Source: Falsirhodobacter algicola | GTDB lineage: Bacteria > Pseudomonadota > Alphaproteobacteria > Rhodobacterales > Rhodobacteraceae | Assembly: GCF_018279165.1 (NCBI RefSeq) | Contig: NZ_CP047289.1 | Coordinates: 1,486,501 to 1,550,500 of the forward strand | Reading direction: 5' to 3' | DNA: 64,000 nt | Shown: piece after piece, positions 42,162-51,232 of the stretch | Layout: every line of letters begins with the position of its first letter | Position numbering within the stretch: the first letter of the stretch is position 1 | The notes under the pieces: generated by a model | Databases searched by the model: none | What the model was told of the DNA's origin: nothing | Seen by the model: only the letters and a program-made list of their open reading frames with translations | Made by a program: the position numbers and the translations under genes

Positions 42162-44387
42162 ATGAGCGGTTCTGGGAAACGTCCTCTGGTGGCAGAGCGG
42201 CGCTATGCGCAGGCATCGGGCGGCAGACGGGGCGGCGGCGCCGGCTCGGGTGGGGGCGGTCCGCGCAAACCCTCCCCCCCGCGCAAACCGCGCAGCCCCA
42301 AGCGGCGGCGGAACCCGATCGTCGCGCTCTTTGCCGGCCTCTTCGGACTGATCGGACGCGTCATCTGGGGCGTGACGTGGCGCGGGGCGCTGGCGGTGGC
42401 GCTGATCCTCGGGGCCGCGACGCTCTATTTCGCCTCCACCCTGCCGGATGTGTCGAAACTGCTCGATGCGCGGGTGAAGGGCTCGGTCACGATGCAGGAC
42501 GTGAACGGCGACACCTTCGCATGGCGCGGAGAGACCTATGGCGGCACCCTGCGCGCCGCCGACGCCTCCGAGAACCTGCGCAATGCCGTGGTCGCCACCG
42601 AAGACCGCCGCTTCTACCGCCATTTCGGCGTCAGCCCGCGGGGCATCGCCTCGGCCATCGCGATCAACGTGCGCGCCGGGCGCGGCCCGTTCGAGGGCAA
42701 TGGCGGCTCCACCATCACGCAGCAGGTGGCCAAGCTGCTCTGCCTCGGGGTGGAATACGATTCCTCCGTCTGGAAATCCGAAGCCGATTACGAATCCGAC
42801 TGCCGCACCACGACCCTGTGGCGCAAGATCAAGGAAGTGCCCTACGCCCTCGCGCTGGAGGCCAAGTATTCCAAGTCGGACATCCTGACGATCTACTTCA
42901 ACCGCGTCTATCTGGGCGCCGGGGCCCGCGGCTTCGAGGCCGCATCGCAACGCTATTTCGGCAAATCCGCCGCCGATGTCTCCCCCGCCGAAGCGGCGAT
43001 GCTGGCGGGCCTGCTGCGCGCGCCCTCCTACTATGCGCCCACCAACAACCTGCAACGCGCGATCGACCGCGCCAACGTCATCGTCGGCCTGATGGAGGAG
43101 CAGCATTACCTGACCCATGCGCAGGCCGAAGACGCGATCGCCCATCCCGCCGCCCTGTCCCCCGCGGCCAGCAGCCGTTCGGGCGGCGCCTTCGCCGATT
43201 GGGTGATGGAATCCGGCCCCGATTTCCTGACCCGCGACACGACCGAGGATGTGGTGATCCGTACCACGCTGGATCAGCGGATTCAGGCCGCGACCGAGGC
43301 CGCCGTGACCAAGGTCTTCAAGGAGAAGGTCAGCAGCGGATCGAAGGCGCAGACGGCGGTGATCGTGATGTCCGCCGACGGCGCGGTGCGCGGCATGGTC
43401 GGCGGCCGCACGGTGGAGCCGCAGGGCTCGTTCAACCGGGCGACGCAGGCCCTGCGCCAGACGGGATCGGCCTTCAAGCCCTTCGTCTATGCCGCCGCGA
43501 TGGACGAAGGCTTCAGCCCCGCCGATTTCGTCGAGGATACCCCCCTGACACTGAACATCCCCGGATCGGGGCCGTGGACCCCCTCGAACTACGAGCGGAA
43601 CTTCCAAGGCATCGTGACGCTGACGCAGGCGCTGGCCAATTCGCTGAACATTCCCGCCGTCCGCGTCTCCGAGGCGATGGGCCGCGAGAACGTCATCCGC
43701 GTGGCGCAGGGCTTCGGCATCCATTCGAACCTCGTGAACAGCCCCTCGCTCGCGCTCGGCGTGTCCGAGGCGACGCTGCTGGAGATGACGGGCGCCTATG
43801 CCGGCATCCTCAACGGCGGGCAATCCGTGCATCCCTACGGCGTGCTGGACCTGCGGCTTCAGGGCGATGACCGCCCGCTGATGTCGGGGGCGCAGGGCGG
43901 CATGGGCGAACGGGTGATCTCCGACCGGGCGGCGCAGCTTCTGACCTACATGATGACGCAGGTGGTCGAGAACGGGACCGGCCGACGCGCCCGCCTTTCG
44001 GGCCACGAGGCGGCGGGCAAGACCGGCACCACCTCGGCGGCGCGGGATGCGTGGTTCATCGGCTTCACCGCCGATTACGTCACCGGCGTGTGGATGGGCT
44101 ATGACGACAACACCCCGCTGACGGGCGTGACGGGCGGCGGCCTTCCGGCCGAGATCTGGCACGAGGTGATGACCCGCGTCGAGGATGGCCTGCCCTCCAC
44201 CCCGCTGCGCAAGATCATCCCCGAACCGCGCGTTCCCCCCAGCCAGCCGACGAACCGTCCCGTCACCGACGAGAACGGCAACCCGCTGCCGGAATCGCAG
44301 GATCCGCAGCTGGCCCGCCCGCAGGACGATTCCCCCAACATGGCCGAGCGCATCCTGAACGACGTGCGCCGCGCCTTCGGCGGCTAG
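42162..44387 (+). CDS. Class A penicillin-binding protein (PBP1A family, bifunctional)
   Basis: Peptidoglycan synthase (741 aa). It has a basic, Gly/Pro-rich cytosolic tail (about 1-60), one membrane helix, a GT51 transglycosylase domain (EDRRFYRHFGVSPRG, GGSTITQQVAK, YLGAGARGFEAASQRYFGK) and a transpeptidase domain with SAFK in QTGSAFKPFVY, SLN in NSLNIPAV and KTG in GKTGTTSAARD. It polymerises and cross-links glycan strands in the periplasm. The ATG at 42162 was preferred to 42108 because AAGGG precedes it. It is divergent from glnK. Confidence 0.95.
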   Translation: MSGSGKRPLVAERRYAQASGGRRGGGAGSGGGGPRKPSPPRKPRSPKRRRNPIVALFAGLFGLIGRVIWGVTWRGALAVALILGAATLYFASTLPDVSKLLDARVKGSVTMQDVNGDTFAWRGETYGGTLRAADASENLRNAVVATEDRRFYRHFGVSPRGIASAIAINVRAGRGPFEGNGGSTITQQVAKLLCLGVEYDSSVWKSEADYESDCRTTTLWRKIKEVPYALALEAKYSKSDILTIYFNRVYLGAGARGFEAASQRYFGKSAADVSPAEAAMLAGLLRAPSYYAPTNNLQRAIDRANVIVGLMEEQHYLTHAQAEDAIAHPAALSPAASSRSGGAFADWVMESGPDFLTRDTTEDVVIRTTLDQRIQAATEAAVTKVFKEKVSSGSKAQTAVIVMSADGAVRGMVGGRTVEPQGSFNRATQALRQTGSAFKPFVYAAAMDEGFSPADFVEDTPLTLNIPGSGPWTPSNYERNFQGIVTLTQALANSLNIPAVRVSEAMGRENVIRVAQGFGIHSNLVNSPSLALGVSEATLLEMTGAYAGILNGGQSVHPYGVLDLRLQGDDRPLMSGAQGGMGERVISDRAAQLLTYMMTQVVENGTGRRARLSGHEAAGKTGTTSAARDAWFIGFTADYVTGVWMGYDDNTPLTGVTGGGLPAEIWHEVMTRVEDGLPSTPLRKIIPEPRVPPSQPTNRPVTDENGNPLPESQDPQLARPQDDSPNMAERILNDVRRAFGG

Positions 44388-44469
44388 GTTCCGCCCGGGC
44401 GCGCCTTGACAACGGAACGCCTTTCCCGCCTGCTCCGTTTCCTGTGGGATATGGTGGCGGGAAAGGCCT

Positions 44470-46062
44470 ATGATGCTGAGAACGCGGATCATCCTGCGGA
44501 CCAACAAGTTCGACGAACGGGTCGCCGAGGCGGCCCGCACCTTCGGCGCCCTGCCCGGATACGCGTTCGGCATCGTCGTGGACGAAACGCAGGGGCCGGT
44601 CGATATTCCCGCCCCCTATCAGAAGGCTGCCTTCGATGCCGGGTTCATCCGCCGCAACCGGCTGTCCCACCCGCCCATGGTGGGCTGGCGCTGCGGCGAC
44701 TATTTCTACTACGCCGCGCTGAAGGCTTGGGACGATTGGGACCAGTTGTGGATGCTGGAGCCGGATGTCGCCGTCCATGACGCCGATCCGAGCGCGCCGC
44801 TGCGCTATCTCGATGAGGCGGCGGCGGATGTCGATTTCCTCTGCAGCGCCTTTCGCAAGACGACCCCGGCATGGCACTGGCATGCCAGCATGGAACCCTA
44901 CGTCCCCGAGGTCTATGGCTGCTTTTTCCCCGTCACGCGCATCAACCGCCGGGCCGCCGATCATCTGATGAAGGCGCGCATCGCGCTGTCGCGCCGCCTG
45001 CCCGCCAAGGCGATGGTGCCCAACGACGAGGCGGCGGCGGCCTCGCTCCTGAAGGCCGGGGGATTCCGCTGCGCCAATCTGGGCGAGTTCGGGCGCAGTT
45101 TCACGGATAAGGAGACGTTCTCCTCCAGCGGGTTCATCACGCCGCGGATGCTGGCGCAGCGGCCGTATGACGGGCGGTTCTATCATGCGATCTGCGACGG
45201 CAATCACCTTGCGACCCGCCTGACCAAGGCCTTCGACAAGGCCCGGACGGATGCGGATGTCCGGCGCCTTCACGCCATCGCCCTGACCGGCGATGACAGC
45301 GCCTCCCCCCGCCTGACCGAGATCACGGCCCGCCTGCGCGCCGCCCTGAAGGACCGCCGCGAAGAGATGCCCCACGCCCTCGATGGGCGGCTAATGACGT
45401 TGCAGGGGCGCAGCCTGACGCATCTTTTCGCCGAAGAGGGCGATTACATCCAGAATCTGCAGCGCAGCCGCCGCGCCTTCTACGAAGAGGGGCATCTGCG
45501 CAAGATCGAACGCCTGCTGCCCACGCGCCGCCGCCGTTTCGTCGATGTCGGGGCGCATACCGGCAACCATACGCTGTTCTTTCTGAACGAGGCCGGGTTC
45601 GAGACGGCGACGGTGTTCGAACCCATGCCACGCACGCGCAAGAGCCTCTTGCTGAACCTGTCGATCAACGGGCTGCGGGACCGGGTGGATCTGCGCCACT
45701 GCGATCACGCGCTTGGCCGGGCGGCGGGGCGCGGCCGCGCGGTTTTCAACGCCGCGAATTGGGGCGCCTCCAGCGTGGTCCCGCTGGAGGATGGCGCGGC
45801 GGAAGGTTTGCCCATCGTCAGCTTGGACAGCATCGCGCCCGGCGATCCGGTCGATCTGGTGAAGATAGATCTGCGCTCCGTCCTTGCGGTGCTGGAGGGG
45901 ATGGAGGCCCTTCTGGCGCGCGATCGCCCCTCGCTTTTGCTGACCGTCTGGGAGGATGAGCGGGACGCCGTGCGGGATCGGCTGGAGCCGACGCACGAGA
46001 TCGCCTACACCGAGCAGCAATATCCCCGGCAGACGCTGATGCTGCTACGGCCCCGCAGCTGA
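44470..46062 (+). CDS. Two-domain protein: glycosyltransferase-like N-terminus fused to FkbM-type methyltransferase
   Basis: The 530-aa protein seems to join two modules. Residues 1-270 resemble GT-A-type sugar-transferase folds (LWMLEPDVAVHD, PEVYGCFFPVTRINRRAADHL), but no family is certain. From about 345 an FkbM methyltransferase starts: FVDVGAHTGNHTLFFLNEAG (357-376), VFEPMPRTRKSLLLNLSINGL, VSLDSI and DLVKIDL. FkbM enzymes O-methylate sugars or polyketides with SAM. One protein that adds and caps a sugar is an attractive but unproven reading. It has no close operon partner; zapE follows 33 bases later. Confidence 0.7.
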   Translation: MMLRTRIILRTNKFDERVAEAARTFGALPGYAFGIVVDETQGPVDIPAPYQKAAFDAGFIRRNRLSHPPMVGWRCGDYFYYAALKAWDDWDQLWMLEPDVAVHDADPSAPLRYLDEAAADVDFLCSAFRKTTPAWHWHASMEPYVPEVYGCFFPVTRINRRAADHLMKARIALSRRLPAKAMVPNDEAAAASLLKAGGFRCANLGEFGRSFTDKETFSSSGFITPRMLAQRPYDGRFYHAICDGNHLATRLTKAFDKARTDADVRRLHAIALTGDDSASPRLTEITARLRAALKDRREEMPHALDGRLMTLQGRSLTHLFAEEGDYIQNLQRSRRAFYEEGHLRKIERLLPTRRRRFVDVGAHTGNHTLFFLNEAGFETATVFEPMPRTRKSLLLNLSINGLRDRVDLRHCDHALGRAAGRGRAVFNAANWGASSVVPLEDGAAEGLPIVSLDSIAPGDPVDLVKIDLRSVLAVLEGMEALLARDRPSLLLTVWEDERDAVRDRLEPTHEIAYTEQQYPRQTLMLLRPRS

Positions 46063-46095
46063 ATCCGGGACGCGACATGCAGGAAGGAGGGGGCG

Positions 46096-47181
46096 ATGCC
46101 GACCCTGAACGACGTCTATGAAGCGCGCATCGCCGCCGGAAGTCTGAAACCGGACGCGGCCCAGCGAGCGGTCCTGCCCGAACTGGAGCGGATCCGCCTC
46201 GCGCTGGAGGCGGCGCCCGCCCCGGCCAAACGCGGCTTCCTTTCTCGCTTTTCCCGGCATTCCGCGCCCGATCCGGTGCGGGGCCTCTATCTTTGGGGCG
46301 GTGTCGGGCGCGGCAAATCCATGCTGATGGATCTGTTCATCGACGCGGTGGAGATTCCCGCCAAACGGCGCGTCCATTTCCATGCCTTCATGCAGGAGGT
46401 GCATCACGGCATGCACGAAGCGCGCAAGCGCGGGGTGGAGGATGCCATCGCCCCCGTCGCCGAGGACATCGCCAGCCGTCTGCGCCTTTTGGCCTTCGAC
46501 GAGATGCAGATCACCGACATCACCGATGCCATGATCGTCGGCCGCCTGTTCCAAAAGCTGTTCGAGGATGGGGTGACGATCGTCACCACCTCCAACCGCG
46601 CGCCGGACGATCTGTACAAGAACGGGCTCAATCGGCAGCTGTTCCTGCCGTTCATCGCGCTGCTGAAGGAACGTCTGGTGGTCACCCCGCTCGACAGTCC
46701 GAACGATTACCGGCAGGACCGGCTTCAGGGCAGTCCCGTCTATTTCCACCCCGCCGAAGGGGCCGGGCCGGAACTGGACGCGATCTGGAACGACCTGACC
46801 GGAGGCGCCGCCGGAGAGCCGCTCTCCCTGACCGTCAATGGCCGCGATGTGGTGATCCCGCGCTTTGCCAATGGCGTCGGCCGGGCCAGCTTTGCCGACC
46901 TATGCGCCCGCCCGCTGGGACCGGCCGATTATCTGGCGCTGGCCGATGCGGTGCGTGTCCTCATCCTAGAGGACATCCCCCGCCTTTCCCGCGCCCGCAA
47001 CAACGAGGCCAAACGCCTCGTGACCCTGATCGACGCGCTCTACGAGGCGAAGGTGCGCCTGATCGCCAGCGCGGCGGACGAACCGGAGCGCCTCTATTCC
47101 GAAGGCGAAGGCGCGTTCGAGTTCGAGCGCACCGCCTCGCGCCTGCGCGAGATGCAGGACGCCGATTGGGGCCAGCATTAG
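46096..47181 (+). CDS. zapE: Cell division protein ZapE (AFG1-like ATPase)
   Basis: AAA-type P-loop ATPase (361 aa), homologue of yeast Afg1. It has Walker A GGVGRGKS (68-75) and Walker B LLAFDEMQITDITDAMI, then TTSNRAPDDLYKNGLNRQLFLPFI, which is family-specific. In E. coli ZapE associates with FtsZ at the divisome under stress. Its stop overlaps the stop of the convergent thioesterase gene (TTAG). Confidence 0.94.
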   Translation: MPTLNDVYEARIAAGSLKPDAAQRAVLPELERIRLALEAAPAPAKRGFLSRFSRHSAPDPVRGLYLWGGVGRGKSMLMDLFIDAVEIPAKRRVHFHAFMQEVHHGMHEARKRGVEDAIAPVAEDIASRLRLLAFDEMQITDITDAMIVGRLFQKLFEDGVTIVTTSNRAPDDLYKNGLNRQLFLPFIALLKERLVVTPLDSPNDYRQDRLQGSPVYFHPAEGAGPELDAIWNDLTGGAAGEPLSLTVNGRDVVIPRFANGVGRASFADLCARPLGPADYLALADAVRVLILEDIPRLSRARNNEAKRLVTLIDALYEAKVRLIASAADEPERLYSEGEGAFEFERTASRLREMQDADWGQH

Positions 47182-47666
47182 GCGCGGGCCGCAGCCTCGG
47201 TCATGCGCAGGGTATGCTCGCGCCGCAGGGCGCGGCGCAGTTCGGCGGCGCGGTGGCGGCGGCGCTCGGTCTCCGTCTCGGGGGTGAAGGCGGGCACCGG
47301 GACCGGGCGGCCCCCATCATCCACCGCCACCATCGTGAAATAGCACGAATTGGTGTGCCGCCGGTCGCCGGTGCGGATATTCTCCGCCTCGACCCGGATC
47401 CCGACCTCCATCGAGGTGCGCCCGGCATAGTTCACCGCCGCGCGGAACGTCACCAGTTCGCCCACGTTGATCGGCTGTTTGAACACCACCTGATCCACCG
47501 ACAGCGTGACCGCGTAGTTCTTGGAAAACCGCGAGGCGAGCGAGAACGCCACACGGTCCAACAGCTTCAGCAGATCGCCCCCATGCACCTTGCCGCTGAA
47601 ATTGGCCATGTCGGGGGTCATCAGTTCCGTCATCTCCAGATGACGGTCGGATCGGATGGCGGTCAT
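47178..47666 (-). CDS. Acyl-CoA thioesterase (hotdog fold)
   Basis: Single hotdog-domain thioesterase (162 aa) of the YciA/BFIT-like group. The motif NFSGKVHGGDLLKLLDRVAF holds the helix and catalytic region, and VVFKQPINVGELVTFRAAVNYAGRTSMEVGIRV forms the sheet (two parts). It hydrolyses acyl-CoAs; the chain-length preference is unknown. An Arg-rich C-terminal tail is present. The ATG at 47666 was chosen as the first with a full hotdog start; the extension to 47819 lies inside serB. Confidence 0.9.
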   Translation of the reverse strand: MTAIRSDRHLEMTELMTPDMANFSGKVHGGDLLKLLDRVAFSLASRFSKNYAVTLSVDQVVFKQPINVGELVTFRAAVNYAGRTSMEVGIRVEAENIRTGDRRHTNSCYFTMVAVDDGGRPVPVPAFTPETETERRRHRAAELRRALRREHTLRMTEAAARA

Positions 47667-47683
47667 GGGCGGTCCCTGCTCAG

Positions 47684-48559
47684 TCACTCGGTGAATTGAT
47701 CCACCGAATACCCCTGCAAGTAAAGCAGCGCCGTCAGATCGCCGTGATGGATGCGGATGTCGCATTGCGCGGCCACGGCAGGCTTGGCGTGCAGCGCCAC
47801 GCCAAGCCCGGCGCGCCACAGCATCCCCAGATCGTTCGCCCCGTCGCCGACGGCGATCGCATCGCCCTCGCTCAGCCCTAGGCGCGCGGTGATCTCCTCC
47901 AGCGCCGTCACCTTCGCCTCGCGGCCAAGGATCGGCTCGGCCACGCGGCCGGACAGATGGCCGTCCTCCTCCAGCAGGGTATTCGCCCGGTTCTCGTCAA
48001 AGCCGAGATGCGCGGCCACCTGCCCCGTGAACGACGTGAACCCGCCCGAGACGAGCGCCGCATAGGCCCCGTTCGCCCGCATCGTCGCGACCAACGTGCG
48101 CCCGCCCGGCATGAAGGTGATCCGTTCGGCGATGACGCGGCCGATGATGGAGGTGGGAAGCCCCGCCAGAAGGCCCACGCGTTCGCGCAGCGCCGCCTCG
48201 AAATCCAGCTCGCCATTCATGGCGCGGGCGGTGATATCGGCGACGCGCGCGCCGACGCCCGCCTCCGCGGCCAGTTCGTCGATGCATTCCTGCTGGATCA
48301 TGGTGCTGTCCATATCGGCCAGCAGCAGCCGCTTGCGCCGGTTCGCCGACGGCACGATGCACAGATCGACGCCCTGCCCCTGCCACTCCTGCCAAACCTC
48401 GGTCAGATCGTCCGGGCGCTGCGGCAGATCGAATTCCACCGCGATGCCGGGGTTCAGCCAGCGCAGCGCGCCGCCGTTCCAATTGGCGCGCAGCGCATCG
48501 AGGCGCGCGGCATCAAGACCGGCACGGCCGGGATCGGTCAGCAGAATGGCGGTGAACAT
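47684..48559 (-). CDS. serB: Phosphoserine phosphatase
   Basis: SerB (291 aa) removes phosphate from phosphoserine, the last step of serine synthesis that begins with serA/serC in this window. HAD motifs: nucleophile Asp in LLLADMDSTMIQQECIDELA (Asp82), motif II in AALVSGGFTSFT and motif IV GDGANDLGML. The N-terminal 75 residues correspond to the regulatory domain seen in many SerB proteins. ATG 48559 follows GAGGGG; an ATG at 48580 would add seven residues. Confidence 0.96.
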   Translation of the reverse strand: MFTAILLTDPGRAGLDAARLDALRANWNGGALRWLNPGIAVEFDLPQRPDDLTEVWQEWQGQGVDLCIVPSANRRKRLLLADMDSTMIQQECIDELAAEAGVGARVADITARAMNGELDFEAALRERVGLLAGLPTSIIGRVIAERITFMPGGRTLVATMRANGAYAALVSGGFTSFTGQVAAHLGFDENRANTLLEEDGHLSGRVAEPILGREAKVTALEEITARLGLSEGDAIAVGDGANDLGMLWRAGLGVALHAKPAVAAQCDIRIHHGDLTALLYLQGYSVDQFTE

Positions 48560-48625
48560 GGGGCCCCTCGTTTCCAGCATATCCGCGGCTTATGCGATTA
48601 CGCCGCGATCGGGAAGGCCCGGACG

Positions 48626-48650
48626 AAAACGGCGGCCCGATGGGCCGCCG
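48626..48650 (-). terminator. Terminator of the DEAD-box helicase gene
   Basis: A nine-base stem, CGGCGGCCC (48630-48638) with GGGCCGCCG (48642-48650), has loop GAT and reads into TTTT leftward, directly after the helicase stop. Confidence 0.75.
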
Positions 48651-48657
48651 CGTTCGA

Positions 48658-50748
48658 TCATTTCTTGCTGGGCGGAGTGAACCGCTTGGAGGTGTCGCGC
48701 GCATCCTTGGGCGCGTGGGTCTTGAAGCCCGCCGCCCGAGGTTTGGCACCCGGCTTGCCACCGCCGTGGGATTTGAAGCCCGCCGAACGCGGCTTGCCGT
48801 CATCCTTGCCGTGGGTCTTGAATCCGGCCGAACGCGGACGCGGCGCATCTTCGCGCTGCACGCGGTCTTCGGGCGACCAGCGCGGTTTCTTGGTGCGCGG
48901 CGCGTCGCCCGCCGGGGCCTCGTCACGGCGATAGGGCGCGCGGGGGGCGCGTTCGGCGCGCGGGGCCTCATCCTCGACGAAGCGCGAGGGCTTCGGCTGA
49001 TAGGGCGCCTTTTCGCGCGGCGGACGTGCGGGACGATCCTCGCGCGCGGGGCGGTCTGCCCGCGGCGGGCGGGCCGGGCGCTCGGAACGCTCGGGGCGCG
49101 GGCCGCGATCTTCGCGGAACGGACGCTCGCCGCGCGGGGTGCGGGGACGCTCGGGGCGTTCGAAGGACGGCTCGCCCTCCATCCGCGCCATGTCGATCCC
49201 GTCCTCGACGGTCAGCCCATCACCAAAGCGCGGCGCTGCGGCCTTGGCGATCTGCACGAAGCTGCGGTCCTGCTGGATGCGGATCGCGCCGATGTCGTTC
49301 TTGGTGATGCCGCCCGCTTCGCACAGCTTCGGCAGCAGCCAACGCGCTTCGGCCCGGCCGGTATGGCCGACCGTCAGCGAGTACCAGACCGATTCGCCGA
49401 ACTCGCCCTTGGGGCGCGGTTCGCGCGCCGCCGGGGGGGCGGACACGTCCGTCAGAACCTCGGGCGCCGAACGCCCCTCGCGCCACAGGCGCACGAAGGC
49501 CGCAGCGACCGTCTCGGCGCCGAAGCTCTCGATCAGGGTCTGGGCCAAGGGCGTATCGTCGCCGGCCGGAACCAGCGCCGGGTGGGTCAGGATGCGCTCG
49601 TCATCCTTGGCCTGCACCTCTTCGGCCGAGGGGGGCGCACCCCATTCGGCCACCAGTTTGGCACCTTGCAGCAGACGCTGCGCCTTGCGGAACTCCGCCT
49701 GCGGCACGATCAGCGCCGAGACGCCCTTCGCCCCGGCCCGGCCCGTCCGGCCCGAACGGTGCAGCAGCGTTTCCGAGTTCGAGGGCAGGTCGGCATGGAT
49801 CACCAGTTCCAGCCCCGGAAGGTCGATCCCGCGCGCGGCGACGTCGGTCGCGATGCAGACACGGGCACGCCCGTCCCGCAGCGACTGAAGCGCGTGGGTA
49901 CGTTCCTGCTGGCTCAACTCGCCCGACAGCGCGACGACTTGGAAACCGCGATTGCCCATGCGGGCCATCAGGTTGTTCACGTTCGCACGCGTCTTGCAGA
50001 AGACGATCGCCGTCTGCGATTCATAGAAGCGCAGGGTGTTGAAGATCGCATTCTCCTTGTCGCGCGAGGCGACGGAGAAGGCGCGGTATTCGATGTCGCT
50101 GTGCTGCTTCTGCTCGCCGGCCGTCTGGATGCGCAGGGCATCGTTCTGGAAATCTTCGGCAAGGGCCGCGATCTCGCGCGGGACGGTGGCCGAGAACATC
50201 AGCGTGCGGCGATCTTCGGGAGCCGCCTCGAGGATGAACTCCAGATCGTCGCGGAAGCCGAGGTCCAGCATCTCGTCGGCCTCGTCGAGGACGGCGGCGC
50301 GCAGGCCCGACAGATCCAGCGATCCGCGTTCGATATGGTCGCGCAGACGGCCGGGCGTGCCGACGACGATATGCGCGCCGCGGTCCAGCGCCCGCTTCTC
50401 GGTCCGGTAATCCATACCGCCGACGCAGGTGGCGATCACCGCGCCCGCTTCGGCATAGAGCCATTCGAGTTCGCGCGCGACCTGCAGCGCCAGTTCGCGC
50501 GTCGGCGCGATGGCGAGCGCCAGCGGCACGTCCGCAAACAGCAGCCGGTCGGCGCCGTTCAGAATCTCGGGGGCGATGGCGAGGCCGAAGGCCACCGTCT
50601 TGCCCGAACCCGTCTGCGCCGAAACCAGCGCGTCACGGCCCGCAAGTTCCGGTGCGATCACCGCCTCTTGCACCGCAGTAAGGGTCGAATAGCCCTTGGC
50701 ATCCAGCGCCGCGGCCAGCGGCGCGGCGATCTGTGTCATATCCGTCAT
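48658..50748 (-). CDS. DEAD-box RNA helicase with DbpA-type RNA-binding domain and basic repeat tail
   Basis: ATP-dependent RNA helicase (696 aa), related to DeaD/CsdA and likely involved in ribosome assembly or mRNA turnover. Helicase motifs: AQTGSGKT (44-51), PTRELA, DEAD, SAT, and HRSGRTGRAG. A DbpA-type RNA-binding domain (VGHTGRAEARWLLPKLCEAG) follows. The last 160 residues are Arg/Pro/Glu-rich and end with three copies of PR(S/A)AGFK(T/S)H, probably a disordered RNA-binding tail. The ATG at 50748 was selected because upstream codons extend into an unconserved stretch. The 222-base gap upstream is shared with the DUF4170 gene. Confidence 0.93.
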   Translation of the reverse strand: MTDMTQIAAPLAAALDAKGYSTLTAVQEAVIAPELAGRDALVSAQTGSGKTVAFGLAIAPEILNGADRLLFADVPLALAIAPTRELALQVARELEWLYAEAGAVIATCVGGMDYRTEKRALDRGAHIVVGTPGRLRDHIERGSLDLSGLRAAVLDEADEMLDLGFRDDLEFILEAAPEDRRTLMFSATVPREIAALAEDFQNDALRIQTAGEQKQHSDIEYRAFSVASRDKENAIFNTLRFYESQTAIVFCKTRANVNNLMARMGNRGFQVVALSGELSQQERTHALQSLRDGRARVCIATDVAARGIDLPGLELVIHADLPSNSETLLHRSGRTGRAGAKGVSALIVPQAEFRKAQRLLQGAKLVAEWGAPPSAEEVQAKDDERILTHPALVPAGDDTPLAQTLIESFGAETVAAAFVRLWREGRSAPEVLTDVSAPPAAREPRPKGEFGESVWYSLTVGHTGRAEARWLLPKLCEAGGITKNDIGAIRIQQDRSFVQIAKAAAPRFGDGLTVEDGIDMARMEGEPSFERPERPRTPRGERPFREDRGPRPERSERPARPPRADRPAREDRPARPPREKAPYQPKPSRFVEDEAPRAERAPRAPYRRDEAPAGDAPRTKKPRWSPEDRVQREDAPRPRSAGFKTHGKDDGKPRSAGFKSHGGGKPGAKPRAAGFKTHAPKDARDTSKRFTPPSKK

Positions 50749-50970
50749 GTAACTTTTCCGCAGGGGGCGGCCATGCCGCCGGTTCACCGGCCTGCCATCC
50801 CCGTGGCGGTGGCCCAATTCCACCGCGTCGGACCTTTGGCCGAAGATGGGCTTCTAACGGCACCGCTCGGGAATGTACAGCCCCGATTCCGACCTGCGAC
50901 GCAGCCCATTCTTGAAGCGACCGGCGCGCTGCGATACCGTCGCGCCACGTCGGCACATCAAGGAGGCATC

Positions 50971-51216
50971 ATGGCGCAACGACTTCACCTCGTGTTCGGG
51001 GGCGAGCTGGTCTCCCCGTCCCGCAACGTGTTCCGCGACGTGACGAACATCGACATCGTCGGCATGTTCCCCGACTACGATTCCGCGTTCAAGGCGTGGA
51101 AGGCGGCGGCGCAGCGGACGGTAGACGACGCGCATGTCCGCTATTATATCGCGCACATCCATCGGCTGCGCGACGAAGCACAGCCGGCATCGCCCACCGA
51201 AGAGCTGGGCGTCTGA
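50971..51216 (+). CDS. DUF4170 family small protein
   Basis: A conserved alphaproteobacterial protein of 81 aa without known function. The core is LHLVFGGELVSPSRNVFRDV followed by DIVGMFPDYDSAFKAWKAAAQ and VDDAHVRYYIAHIHRL, typical of DUF4170. The ATG at 50971 has a perfect AAGGAGG seven bases upstream. It lies 16 bases before waaA on the same strand, so it is probably the first gene of the lipid A/Kdo operon; a role in envelope synthesis is possible but unproven. Confidence 0.88.
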   Translation: MAQRLHLVFGGELVSPSRNVFRDVTNIDIVGMFPDYDSAFKAWKAAAQRTVDDAHVRYYIAHIHRLRDEAQPASPTEELGV

Positions 51217-51232
51217 ACCGATACCGGAGTAA

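Noticed and set aside
42039-44573. 844-codon open frame opposite the penicillin-binding protein gene
   Set aside because: Antisense shadow of a well-supported gene, low-complexity composition, no motif.
48592-50860. Very long open frame (over 700 codons) on the plus strand opposite the helicase
   Set aside because: It is antisense to a clear DEAD-box helicase, Arg/Gly/Ala-rich and without domains. Such frames are common in GC-rich DNA. Only its last 81 codons (the DUF4170 gene) are real.
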